Assembly (NCBI GenBank): GCA_030062745.1
Contig: CP099844.1
Span: forward strand, 8,455,551-8,519,550
Direction: 5' to 3'
From: Capitulum mitella
Lineage: Eukaryota; Arthropoda; Thecostraca; Pollicipedomorpha; Pollicipedidae
DNA length: 64,000 nt
Shown here: positions 46,701 through 60,100 of the stretch, one piece after another
Layout of the letters: every line of letters begins with the position of its first letter
How positions within the stretch are numbered: the first letter of the stretch is position 1
Translations under genes and position numbers: made by a program
The notes under the pieces: generated by a model
Told to the model about the DNA's origin: nothing
Seen by the model: the letters and a program-made list of their open reading frames with translations, nothing else
Database searches by the model: none

Positions 46701-49700
46701 TCTTGACTTTTACTAGTCATGCTATATGTCAGAAGTATAAATTGTAATACAATGTACAATATTGACAAAAGCGGCGTCATGAAAAAGGGAAAACTGTCAT
46801 AATCCAATGCTCATTACGTCAGCTTACGACCTATGACCTTACCTAAGCTCAAAAAGCCTCAGTCACATAGCATGTCCTTAAGGCCATTTCATGGTGTTTG
46901 AAAACGTTTCCAATCATCTGAATTGATTATATATCTAAAAGTCATATTTATGACCGTCATGGTATATGGTACACATACCGACATTGTAAGTCATACCTCC
47001 GTGACCCAATCTGATGTATATATGACCCAAAAGTACTTGAAACACGAACAGAGGGCAATGCGCTGAGCCATTCAAGCTCCGGATTTTGCATTTGGAAAAC
47101 CAGCGTGAAAAAAAATGTTTACATAAAACCAAATTTTGACTTTTGGCCTTCACCTGACCATGTCAAGTGAGTTCAGATCACCAAAAATATATGTTTTCAT
47201 GTTCGCGAAGTTATTTGCCTGCATACCCACAGAATGCTATAAATATCTTATATATATAATATCTTAAAAACTAATAAAAAACACGGATCCCTTGACAAAA
47301 ATGGCCAGAGGCAGCTTGCAAAAAAACTGGCCTGGGTCCATCCTTGAGCACAATAAAATTATGAAAATTTGGCAAAATAAGTAGGAAGAATAGGTAGGAA
47401 AGCTACTACGTCCCGTGAAGCTACTTCAAAAACCCTGGAAATGGCGAGCAAAAACGGAAGGGGCTTCTGAAGCCCCACTCACATAAGGGAATACAGTCAA
47501 AAAGGACGAATATAACAAACCAATGCCGAAACCCGATAAAAACATCAATAATGGTTTTAGTAATATCCATATCAGCAGTCGTTTTTTAAATCCGTACACC
47601 AAAACTGGATGCGGATTTGTCAAAACAAAATCTGTTCGCACTATGCCCCAATTCGTATGAAAACAACAGTGAAACGCATGGACTGCGCCTTCACTGGCTG
47701 GTCCGGTTTTACACTTACGTAAATGCAAATACTAGAATCGGTGTTCCCAAGACAAATTTGGGTACGAATGTGCAGTCAGAGTATATTTCCCCGTCTATGA
47801 CGGTGCTCTGCGAAAGAGCCGCGATTCTGTTGCCTAAGAACGATGTACACGGCCAGTACCAGCAGACCGGGGCGAAAGTGCAAAAACAACTGCTGCAAAA
47901 GAAGCTCACAGCCATCCCATGGCAGATCCGAACTGCGAACGAAAACACTCCCTCGGATGAAAATCGGCCTAAAAGCTCAGGCATAGTGTTTGCTAACTTA
48001 TTATGGGCTGCAGCAACCATCATAACCTGCGGCTGTTCACCAAGATGGGGCATTTGATAACTTAAAATCGTATCAGACCGACTGCATTCCACCAGGATAC
48101 CACGTCCTGAGCCTCCACCTACCAAGTAGAGCTAACATACAGCGCATGGCGAACAAGCGTGGTCAAAGTTACGGACACCGTCATGAAGTTTTAGTACCAT
48201 TTTGAGCTAGGGATGAGAGCACTCAGAAGTTCCCTTCAGGAACAGAGCTCGACTGCATAAACCAGCCTGTGCCTAGCAATGTGCCGAGAGCCTCACGCAC
48301 AGCGCAACGGTAATGATCGCACGCAAGAATGCAGTCTTCCGACCGCAGACAGTGTCAGAACCCGAACAACGTCACTCAACACTAGACAGGACCGTGTCAG
48401 AATCTGCAGTCATTCAGCACCGAACCAAGGACCTGTCTGTCAGTCTGTCAGGATCTGAGCAGCGTCACTGAACAGAGGACCGTCTCACGACCTGAAGAAC
48501 GTCACTGCACTGAACAGAGGACCTCGTATCAGGACTTCAACAGCGCCAGGAGTCACATATAACTGGACAGAGACCGTGTCAGAACCTGAACAGCGTCACA
48601 CATCAATGAACAGAGGACCGTGTCACGAACTGAATAGCGTCAGTCAGCACTGAACAGAGGACCTCGTATCAGGACCTGAACAGCGTCAGGCGTCTCATAT
48701 AACTGGACACGTGAATGGACAGAGGACCGTGTCACGAACTGAACAGCGTCACTCAACACTCAACAGAGGACCTCGTATCAGGACCTGAACAGCGTCAGGC
48801 GTCACATATGACTGGACAGACCGTGTCAGGACCTGAACGGCGTCACACATTACTGGACGGCGGATCAGCGGCGCCTGCAGCCTGCGACAACACCACCCGC
48901 CCGCGAGTCAGGGGCGCCACCCCAAACGCTGATCTGACCGCCATCCGCCACCGCGGGCTGCGCTCAATGACACCGATGGGGGTCTCGAATAAATCCCCAC
49001 TTTCATCAGAGACCGGGGAAATTTACGGCCAGTCAATTTCGATTTAGCGCAATTTCGCGTGATTTAAAGGGACCATTAAACATTCCAGCTGTTGCATGCC
49101 TGAGACGTACGCGCCGGCGCCGATACACCCATAGATGCCGCCGAGATGGTGTTTTTCCAGACGACTCCTGCGAGAACGATCCACTTTAAACGCCCGACAA
49201 CAAAGTGGAAACTCCCCCGTTCTCCACGACGACAACGAAAACGAGACACCCTCGCCGCCTGCTGGCTGCTGACCGTGGCCATGATTTCCCGGGAGGCGGC
49301 AATATGTCGCCAGCAGTCAGCCGGGAGAACAGTTTAAACGAACGGTTTTGCCTGCCACCGCGTTTTGCAACAGCTAACGGAGGTTGTCACGCGTTTGCCT
49401 ACATCATACATACGCCATACTTCGCCATAACTATGTCCACTCCATCCTGACCCGAAAACGGTAATTCAGAAAATTTAATGCGATCCGACTATCGCCAACT
49501 GAAATCTTGTGTTTCGCCCAGCGTTGTACGCCTGGGCGTGGTTGATCTGTGGCGCGATAGGCCTCCTAATCCAAGCGATCGCTAATTGGCGTACACACCA
49601 CAAGACATCACGATTCGCCACCACTCGCCAGTCACGAGACATGCGAGGCCGTTCACGCGGCAGAACAGTGCGCAGACGCGCGTAGGCTGTACGGCGCCGT

Positions 49701-51059
49701 GTCGCTGCCGGCCGGCCTGGCCGTGCGGCACGCGCCTTCCGCCGGCCGGTGATCGGCGCTCGTCACGGCCGCAGCGGGCACCAGCAGTCGGCGGCCGCCA
49801 TCAGGCCGGCATCGACCGGCGCCGCCCGCCGCCCGGCCGGCCGCGGACGTGATCTCCCGGCTCCGGGCGGCTCTGCGGGCCGCGGACGGGCGGCGGCGGC
49901 CGTCCCACGCCGGCCGCCCGCGGAGGCGCGCCATTCAGCGGAGGCAGACCGGCGGCCTACCTCCCCCGAGCGGCGCGGCCGTCTGTCCCTTTCAGTCGGT
50001 GCCGCGACTTCGCAGGCGCGGCCAACTTTGCATGCGCTCGGGCAAACGTGATTTGCCGGTAGCGCCGTGGGAGTTCGGCGGCGTCGGGCGCAAGTAAAGC
50101 ACGGCATCAGCCGGCCGCTACCGGCACGGCTCGAGCTCTCGGCGAACGAGCTCCCTTGTCGACATCCGAGATAACCGACGACGCCGCGTCGACACTCGTC
50201 GACACGCGGTCCACACTCACGGCGACAGGATGCGACCTTGCTGCTTACCACCCGTGCAGAGCACGCGACCCTCCGGTCCACGTCTTCACGGCTGCGTCAA
50301 TGCCGGCCGCCCCGAGCCGGCCAGCTCCGCGCGACATTTCCACAGTCGGCCAGGCCCGGGGTAGCACCGAGCCCGCGCCAAGCGGCACAGCAATCTGTTG
50401 CGGCGGCAGGCGGCCGCCGAGCCGGCCGGCAGCCGCCGCCGCCGCCGCCGAATACAAAACAGCCGCGCGGCCGGGCGGACGACTCGGAGGTGAACCGGCG
50501 CACGGCCGCGCCGTTTGCGGCCGGCCCGGCCCAGTGAAATGTAATAATATTGTAATGGCCAGACCGCGGCCGGCGGCAGAATTTCCGCCCGGCAAACGTC
50601 GCCGCGGACAGACCCCACCGGGCGCCGCCGGGGTCGATTCTGAGGCGCGATTGCGCAGCGCACGTAGCCCGGCCGGGTACGGCAGCGGGCGCCGGTACTC
50701 GCCAGTCAGGTACCGGTACCCGAGCTGTAAACGCGACCAGCCGGCATGTTGCGTACACCCACGCAGGAACAGGCTCAATACAGCAAGAGGCAACGCCGGA
50801 GCCCCGCGGAACACCATAACACATGAATGGAGTCACAACTAGCGCACGGACAGCACCATAAAATCCATCTGGATTCTAGTATACAACAACGAAGCCGCAT
50901 ACATGAGATATAGCTGGATACAGCTGGATACGAGAATGTGGTGCTGGACCCCAACTGAGCACACAGGCAGCACTGGAGCCCTGCTGGATACTAGAAAAGG
51001 ACAGTGGTGGGTGGAGAAAGCGCTGGATGCAAGCATATAAAACTGGAATCCATTTGGAT

Positions 51060-51112
<53 letters not shown>

Positions 51113-54100
51113 TGCAGTACAGTAGGGAATACAGACAGGGGCTCAGCAATCCACAAATGCAAGTAACCACTGAACGTACCAAAACAATACAGAAGGCCCG
51201 ACACGAATACACAATATCAGAGTCCGGATGAAAAGATGAAGAAAACAATGACGTAACTGGGCAATGACTAGCATTGGACCAATGGCACTGGCAATGAATC
51301 CCAAATGGTTCAATAGCAAAGATGGTGGACCCCACTTTGGCAAAAGCCGACCTTAACTGGTCAGCAACAGCCAAATTGAGCTGGCAAAGCGTCGGCAGAC
51401 CGATTCCACTTCTCCGGCCAGCGGCCGTGCAAGTTGCTCTTGCCACGCGTCTGGCATTATAATCGGGCAGTCCGACGGCCGGCACCGTCCAGACGCCCTG
51501 CGGCGGGGGCCCGGGCAGGGCCCGCGGCCCCGCGAGGGCAGGTCGTCACCGAGAGCTGGAACAGGACCCGCCCCCGCCTTGAGGTCAAACCAGACGGGAC
51601 AGGACCCCCCTGTGGCAGGTCAACACCGAGAGCCGGCGCAGGGTCCGCGGCCCCGCGAGGGCAGGTCGTCACCGAGAGCTGGAACAGGACCCGCCGCCCG
51701 CCTGTGGCAGGTCAACACCGAGAGCCGGCGCAGGGTCCGCGGCCCCGTGAGGGACAGTTACGACCCGCCCGCCGCAGGGCAGAGTAAAGAGAACCCGCCC
51801 ACCCCGACAGCCGGTACAGGACCCGCGTCCCCGTCCGGGGAAGTGTGGGGGAAGTATGACGCTGGCCGCGGCAGGAGAGAAAACAGAACCCTGCCGTCGG
51901 CTTGCATGGCCCGCCGCGTGGACCGTAGCCCTGCTTTACCGCGGGCTCAGACGATGGATCGCCGACGCCTCTGTTTAGCATGCGAAATCTCCCCGCTGGA
52001 TCTCCGCGGGTCGCTGGGATTGCGCAGCCAAAGGCGACGACGGGGCGTGTATACGCGTGTATACCTCCCGCAGACGCGTGGTTCTTACATTGTTACATGT
52101 TGTACCTCTGGGTACAACACTCGCTGGCGGCCGGTGAGGGTCCGGAGGCCGGCGTGATTACAACGATCCGAGCAAAATGATGAAAATTCGTCCTACACGC
52201 AAGAATACCCAAATTAAATGCACGGCTTGCTAATATCGCCAGCTGTACGCTGCAGAGGGTTTCCTTTTAATTCAGTTCCTTTGTTTAATTCAGTGTGTTC
52301 AGGTAACACGTTGCGGTAAGTCTCCTTTTAATTCAGTTAGTTTTGAAAACAGGTGTCCGATATGATTCATCTGTGCATGGACCACCAGTCACAGAAAATG
52401 TGTTCAGCGTGCCATGCATTCATTAAAATCACGCCTATACAAAACCAAACTTCCCACATTAACGCCTGAAACGAGATTTCATTTCCTGACACGGAGTGCA
52501 ATGTTAAGCTCTTCTTTCAGGCTATGGAGTACGGTGATATGAGGCAACTTGCCCTCATGTGAAAACAAACCCTTGGACTACTTGATGACAACTGGAATGC
52601 GACGCACAACATGCAGCTCGCAGCCAGCCGCGGCTGCCGGGGAACGGGACGGTCTGACTGTTCTCCAGGGGGCCGCCGACGGCCGCGACGGTCCATCTCC
52701 CGGCAGAGCACGCCTTTGGGGCCGTACCTCAGACGAGATGAGCACGTCGCTGCAGACGTAGTGGATGCGGACGTTCTTGGCCGACGACTCCCTGAAGACC
52801 ACGTCCACCGTAATTGTGGCATTGTTTGCTGGCTTCAGGTCGAAGGTCAGGATGGGCTTCCCAGACATATCCACCTTGATGGTGGCTTTATCTGAAATGA
52901 GATGGGAGCCCGTTGGAGAGCGGCAAGCAAATTTAGTATCCAAGCTCTTAATCGACGTCAAAGGCCACACGGAGTGCAGCAGAATAACTTGCTCATGCCG
53001 GCGAATTTTCAAAACTTACCGAACTAAGAGGCATTCGCCAGAAAAAATGAAACGATGAGATAATTATCCACCACGCCACGCATACAGAAACAACATGTCG
53101 AGAAGCACACCAGGACAACCAATCTCCTTAATCTTAAAGGGAATGTTATACCCGTAACATGTGTTTTGAGTTGAGGCACACCAGCTTACTTAAGCTGTAT
53201 CTACTTATACGCCGTCTTCAAATTGCAACGCCGACAGCTGTCAACACTGGGAGTTGTCATGAAAACGACTTACGCCACTAGGCAAAGTTGAAAATGTAAT
53301 ATGCTACAGACCGTCCTAGTTCCTCAGCGTAAACCTTTGCAGGCATTTATAAGGCAGGCACAATTTCGCACGCCACTCTCGCAACTTCAGCAAGATACGG
53401 CTATAGCTGACATGTTCTGCCAGACACATCAGACCCCATAATGAAAGAGCCCTGACATCCTGGCGGGATAACACTTATACCCTATTCTGAGAATCACGAA
53501 ACGGACGGGATATCCACACCGCAGCGCTACTCACAAGGCGGCGAGAACTCCACGACATTCTCTCCCAGCTCGTCTTCTGTCACCAGCCGCAGCCGCCCAC
53601 CAGAGTCCTGAATCCGCCCGGGCAGCAGCACCGTCCTGTCCGACAGCGGAGCAGCGTAACAGACGAGCACCAGCAGCATCATACAGACCAGCAGCAGTGA
53701 GACACCGCATCACCACCCTATCAAATGGCGTCACAGCGTCACGGAGGAGCAAGAGCACCATCCTGCTGAAGAGCGTCACAGCGTCAGTGTCACTGAGGCA
53801 TGGCAGCACCGTGCTTACCAACAACGATTCAGCATCTCAGACGACGAACAAAGGCGCCGATATCTCGGTGCCGCTGCGGATAACATAAAAGTAATGCGCT
53901 AATCGTAAAATGACAAACAATTTATATACGCTACACTGTACATTTCCCAAGATCGGCACCTATCACCGACTGAAGTCAATTTCTCGACAACACGGTAGTA
54001 ACGCCAAGAGTCTTGGTCACCGTCTGCTGAGGTACAACTGCACGGTGGCGGTGCGATAGTTAATGTTAATCGATCAGTCGCGCATTATGTGCACCATGTA

Positions 54101-57100
54101 TCGGCAGCTGAACTGATGGTGCGCCTTAAAAAGTTACCCGCCTCACGCCATCTGAAAAAATTAATGACAAGGCTATGCAAAACTGTAACTGCGAATTGCG
54201 ACGGTTCGTAAGCACGGACAATGACGACTACGATTCACAATCGTCCACCTCACACACGTGAACCAGATTCTCATTTGTGACCAGATCATGGAAGACCTGG
54301 TTCCCACGCGCATAGACCTCCGTCATGTTTGGTTCAACCCGTATTCGCCTTGCCGTGTCCCTTGTATTACGGCATTCTTTTTGTACGGCACGGGCGTAAC
54401 GTTATCGGTAGCCGGGAGGTGGGGGGGGGGAGGAGGGACAAGAGCCGAGCCCGGCATCCGGTCTGACCCACCAGCTTGCCAGCCGGCTGTCAACAGCAGA
54501 GATTAGTCCCGCCCAGGCCGGGTAGCGGCACCGCCGCCGCCTGACGACTCGCCTCATGCCAGGGCCATACCGGGGGGGGGGGGAGGCTCACCAGAGCTGC
54601 CCCCTCCTGCACACCCCGCCGGGGCCAGGTCGACTCTGTGCGAGCAAACTCGACTCGACGTGCGAAGTCTTCCGCTTGACGACCGCCGAGATCAATTTCG
54701 CTTCACGACGTCCTGCAGCTGGCAGAGCTAACAAAGCGAGCAATCTCGTGAGATTGTTCATAATGCGAGGTCGTTAACAAGCTGAGTGAAAATAGCCGCG
54801 TATCTTGTAGAGCTCCGGCCACGCATTCGTGACAAATGCACCGTAATTTCCGGCAGGGTCGAAGCTGCAGCTCTGGAGGCGCATTTACAACCAACGCAAA
54901 CCGTGATTTTTGACGGGGCCAAGGCAGTCCATAACGACGCCAATTTTTCTTCAAACATTTACATTGGAGTGAACCAATTTCAAGGAAGATCGGCAGAAGG
55001 CAGGCCATTAAAAAGTCCCACATGCTGCACATGTCTGACCAGCTCAGCTGTTCTGCATGATGGCGTCCTTGAATGTGAGTGTCACACGTTGACAGGCGTC
55101 TTTGCTCGCATTCAAAATTTGTTGTTATACCTCACGACAAAGTATGCAGAGCAAAAGCAAACGCAATACCGATGTATGTCGTTTTATAGTTCAATGCAGT
55201 AAGCCCACGAGCAGTCACCCGTTGGGACCTTTGTTCCCGACCCACCAACATCAATTGGATCAGGGTCACGCAGTAGCACTTTCGGCGGCTAGCGCGATAC
55301 GGCAAATTGTTCACATTTAACGGGCACTCACGGAGAACGTAGCACCGTGACGGGCAACAGTCGAACGCATTCAATACCTGGGATAGTTCGCACTGGGATC
55401 AGCACCGATGCGGTTTCCAAAGTCCACTCAGGCCAGACAACGTCGGAATTGGCCACCAACGGCGCGGCGTGCCACAGCGACACCGCAGCCTTAATTGGGA
55501 ACACCCGTACCCATGTGAACCTCCCCTGGTGCCGAGCCGGAACTAGTAAACGGAGGATGACCGTCAGCGGCGTCGCAACATGCAAGCGTGCCATTCTAAA
55601 ACTTCGGCCAAACCGCCATGGAAACCATTAAGGGTGATAACAGTTCGGATAATGGCGTTGCAACAGCGCGCCACTGATGGCGTCACGCGCCTGAATTCCG
55701 CGTCACGACTTTAACTGCACCGTTGGCCCGTTCGCCGACTCCTTCGACCGCCAGCATCCCGGGGCCGGCGGCGGCAGCCTCCAGCCCGGACCTACCGTCG
55801 CGGCGGCGGCTCCGTCAGGTTCCGGCTGAAGTGCGACAGGCCGAACTGCGCGATCTGGATCGGGTAGAAGAACCCGGACGGCAGCCACTGCGTGGTCACC
55901 GGCACGCCTGCGCGGAGGGGCAGGTCAGCCGGTCAGGGCGCATCAGCGGCAGGCGGCGACAGCACACGACCTCGCACCGTGTCCGACCGCCGCAGACGCC
56001 GCGCACCGCCCACACGCCCCAGTGCAGGCCACAGCGATCCCATTGTGGCCCAATCGGCACTAGAGAGTGCCCAGTGGGAGTGAAATGGTGATGACCTTTA
56101 CGTGCCACCCGGTCGCAGCCCGGCTGCCCGGCGGTAACCCCAGCTCCGACATAGGGTCGGCCAACAGGCGAGGCTTAACTGGCGCAGTGGTAGCGGCGGG
56201 GAGGTGGCGGTCGCAGGAACCCGCCACGTTTGCCGCCAGCCACGGACAAAAGGCGACATTGGGCGCGCCAAACTTTCGGTACCCGTTCCCAGATCAGTTA
56301 GGCGTCGCATGGTACGGCGTCGAAAAGTTCTGGACACGTTGCGAATTCAAATTATGACAGAAACGTGCGATGTCGACCCACTCCGCTAATGGAACGAGGA
56401 ATCGAATGGTGCCCTTTGTTTCCTGTTGCAGGGTTTCAGTCATGAGCATCCAATACCAAAGCTGCGTTATTCGTTACCGGCAAAATTTGCATTACTCTGC
56501 CTGAACTGGAAAAAGAATTATCATTTCTTGCTTACATAATCTGTGTTTCATTGCACGTCCAATGGTATCAAAATCAAAGCCATAGAAGGAAAATATGTCT
56601 TGCGTAAACTGATGTGTGTTTCAAGGCCCCAGCTGTCTTAGTACGGGGGTACTGGATAGCGCAAAAGTAAACTAAAATAGCTCAAATTAGGTACCAAGTA
56701 TCGTCTTCGCACTTTCAAGCTGATTAGTTAAGATATCAGCGATGTGTGCAAAATTACATGCAACTCTAATAAACTGATTAGAAGTTTGAAAACTTCTAGA
56801 AATACTCCCTCCACCACCACCACTGCTCAGGTGGCTCGGATGTTCGCAAATGCGAGGGTTAAAGACTAAGTGGCTATGTGCATCCATCGCAGCACAATAC
56901 CGGGAAATATGCGGCCCAACGTGGTTGCAACCACATGTCACCAATGAACCACAAATTACGCTACAACCACATACAAGTAGGCCACGGGATCGCACTGTAC
57001 GCGAAGATGTAAAAACTAACAATCGCCCAAACTAACGGATGTCATGTAAACGACAACGTATAACGCCAGTCAATAAGCAAAACAACTTATTATCTGTCTA

Positions 57101-60100
57101 TTGCATCAAACATCGTTTCGAGAATAAGAAAACAGATCGCTGTCATTTCTGCAGATGGTCCAACAAGAAACGGCCAGACAATGAATTTCTCAACACGTTC
57201 TGAATCTCCACGCACGCCCTGACGGCGCCTACAATGCTCAGGACGACGCTTACGACCCGCCATACATCTGGCAGTATCGGCGCGCCCGTCGCAAAAGAAC
57301 ATCCCAAACGCCCACACTGCACCACGGACACCCCTCCCCGAGCCTCCGAGGCACCCTCTCAGTCTCTAGCGCCCCTGCCTCGCCACAAACGTCATCAGAA
57401 CCAGGTTCCGCCGCACTGCGAACGCCACAACGGGCTGCGCCTCACCGTGAGCTCCGCTGACGCACTTGACGCGGTCGCGCTTCTCGACGTTGTAGGAGCC
57501 GAAGTACATGAACCCGCCGTCGGGCCGGTACGGCTCGGCTGGCGGGAACACGCGGCCGTAGCTGTGCGACCACTTGAAGACGTGCTGACCGTGCTCCTCG
57601 GACAGCTCACCGTAAACCTGCCGGCCACCCAGCCCTCTGTACACGATCTCGGCCCCAGACAGCTCATCGTACACCTGCCGGCCACCCAGTCCTCTGCACA
57701 CGATCTCGGCAGATCACAGCACAGCGACAGACCACAGCACGGCGGTAGACCACAGAGAATAACAGCAGACCACGGCACGGCGGCAGACCCAGACGACAGC
57801 AGACCACAGCACGGCGGCAGACCACGGCACGACAGCAGACCCAAATATGGCGGCAGACCACAGCATGGTGGCAGACCACAATATGGCAGCAGACCACAGC
57901 ACGACAGCAGACCACAGCACGGAAGCAGATCACAGCACGGCAGTCGACCACAGTATGACAGCAGACCACAGCATGGCAGCAGACCACGGCATGGCAGTCG
58001 CCCACTGTCCGACAGCAGAGCATAGCAAGGCAGCAGACCACACTACGAATTAGACCACAGCATGGCAGCAGACCACAATACGACACAAGATAACCGACAA
58101 TACGACGGCAGATCACAGTACGACGGCAGACCACAGCACTGCAGCAGACCACAATACAACAGCCAACAATACGACAGCAGACCACAGTACGAGGCAGACC
58201 ACAGCACGACAGCAGACCTCAGCACGACAGCAGACCACAGCACGGCAGCAGACCACAGCAAGGCGGCAGACCATAGCACGATGGCAGACCATAGCATGGC
58301 AGACCTCAGCACAGTAGGAAAAGCACCCCATGCGCCTCAGGCTTGCACCATTTCGATGAACCAGCACAGCACGTCGAGACAATATATGAAGGTCCCAGTA
58401 ACAAGTTCAAATTTGGGGTCTCGAGAACGCCAGCCGGATATGGAATCCCGGGACGGTATTTTCGTCGACCTTATCAGCACCGTAAGCGGTGGAAATTACC
58501 AGCCCTGTCAGCACATGTCAAATCATTTCATGACTCACCCGCCTATGAGTGAACAAAATGGTACCTGATCCAATGGGTTAGCATTTAAAATAACTGCTGT
58601 TGGCAAGTGATGACAAGCCATCCTCCTAACAGAAGTCCACAAGCAAAGGCACGAGATAATCACGTCAACAAGTTACGACAATCATCGCTCTGAAACTGCA
58701 ATCTTAACCCATCCAGATGAAAAAAATACACTAAGTTAAAACAAAATGCGATCAAATCATTCAAATAAAATCTTACCTCAAAATATGTCTTGATAAATGA
58801 AAAAGGAAGATACACCTCCTTCTCCGAAGCCTTGCAATCGATGGAATACTCTTCATTAATGGAACACTTCAGATCCGTGATCTTGTTAACACCGGCCTGC
58901 GAGTCGAGCTGAAACAATGTGTGAAATGCCAAACACATCTCAATGCAATGAACTGAATGTGCATTGATGTGTACTGAATGCACAATGAAACACAACAACA
59001 AAATAGCACGCACGGCTGTGATCATTTTGATCAAAATCCAATTACCACAGACAAGCAAAGATGACAAGAGGTGAGAGAAGAGCTTCCCCGGATAGGAATA
59101 GTCAAGGTCGGACGAGACAAATTAGAACCGCATTGGGAAAGAATTTTGACGTGCATTGATAGGCCCATAAATACACCAAAAAATGTCGTCCTGAATGACA
59201 TCCCAACTTGGACACTGACGCAGAGGCGACATGTGAATTACGAGTGCGATATATGTGACAGCCAAGACACATCCGTTCCATATAAAGGCCGAAAACCGGA
59301 TGACGCCACGCAACGGCCATTGGACGACCGATAACTCAGAGAAACGTCAATTACGGCATGCAGCAGCGTGGGACCTTCCAGAAGAGCCCCAGTACTGCCC
59401 TCTGTGATCGAGAGGAAACCGTCGTCAGCACTGTAAAGGGAACACTGGGAAAGACGAGTCTGTCTTTCACGGATCGGGAGGACGACGCCTGAGCGTACAC
59501 GGGGAAATGACATCTAGATTACAGATGAGAATGCAGACAGATTTTTGAATAGAATGAAATATTCGCATGAGTACATCCGTACATTCGGGTCGAATATTCC
59601 AATCTTCTGAAGTTGGTGTTCTTTCATACCACAAGGTAAGACCAGAGCAATATGTAAAAATCTGACGACTCGCATTTGCATAAACGAGTTACAAGTTTCA
59701 CGCTTGCGGCGGACGCCGAGCAACACGTGGGTGGCGGCCGGGGCCGCCTAGGCGGGATGAGGAGGGAGGGAGACATGGCATCAACGGCAGAGGGCACTGC
59801 GATTTGGGTCTTGCTGCTGTGTAACCAAAGAGGTAAGCCGCGCAACTCTAAGACTGCGGTCTCAGGGACGATTCAACTGAGAACAATAGACCTCATCACA
59901 TAAATCAAATATGAAAGTAATAAAAAAGGAGTAAGAAATATCCTCGAAATACGTACGATTCCCCCTTACTGAAAATCAATTCTGGCCTTTAAAGGAGCAC
60001 AATGGCTTAGACATGATCGTCCCTTCATAGAACAACACACGTTCGTCACGAAACCATGGCGTTTATCTGAAACCGCATAATCGGCTGAAGGGATCAGAGC

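Larger units (their letters stand above)
39486..52727 (-). other. GLCE intron 6, 13.2 kb
   Basis: Carries two complete TTAA elements, at least six minisatellites and a large CpG-rich block. Stretches 40.4-41.5, 44.3-45.9 and 52.2-52.7 kb show nothing I can name. Confidence 0.8.

Noticed and set aside
50156-50842. 228-codon plus-strand frame and 190-codon minus-strand frame in the CpG island
   Set aside because: Overlapping, low-complexity, typical of stop-poor GC-rich DNA; no domain.
54418-54585. G-runs of 12 or more bases (possible G-quadruplexes) in GLCE intron 4
   Set aside because: Isolated homopolymer runs, prone to sequencing error, with no linked feature.
57664-58568. Several 80-260 codon frames over the 18-bp array (CRAVVC-type and [10 protein letters not shown]-type repeats)
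   Set aside because: Direct consequence of a 3n tandem repeat inside an intron of GLCE.
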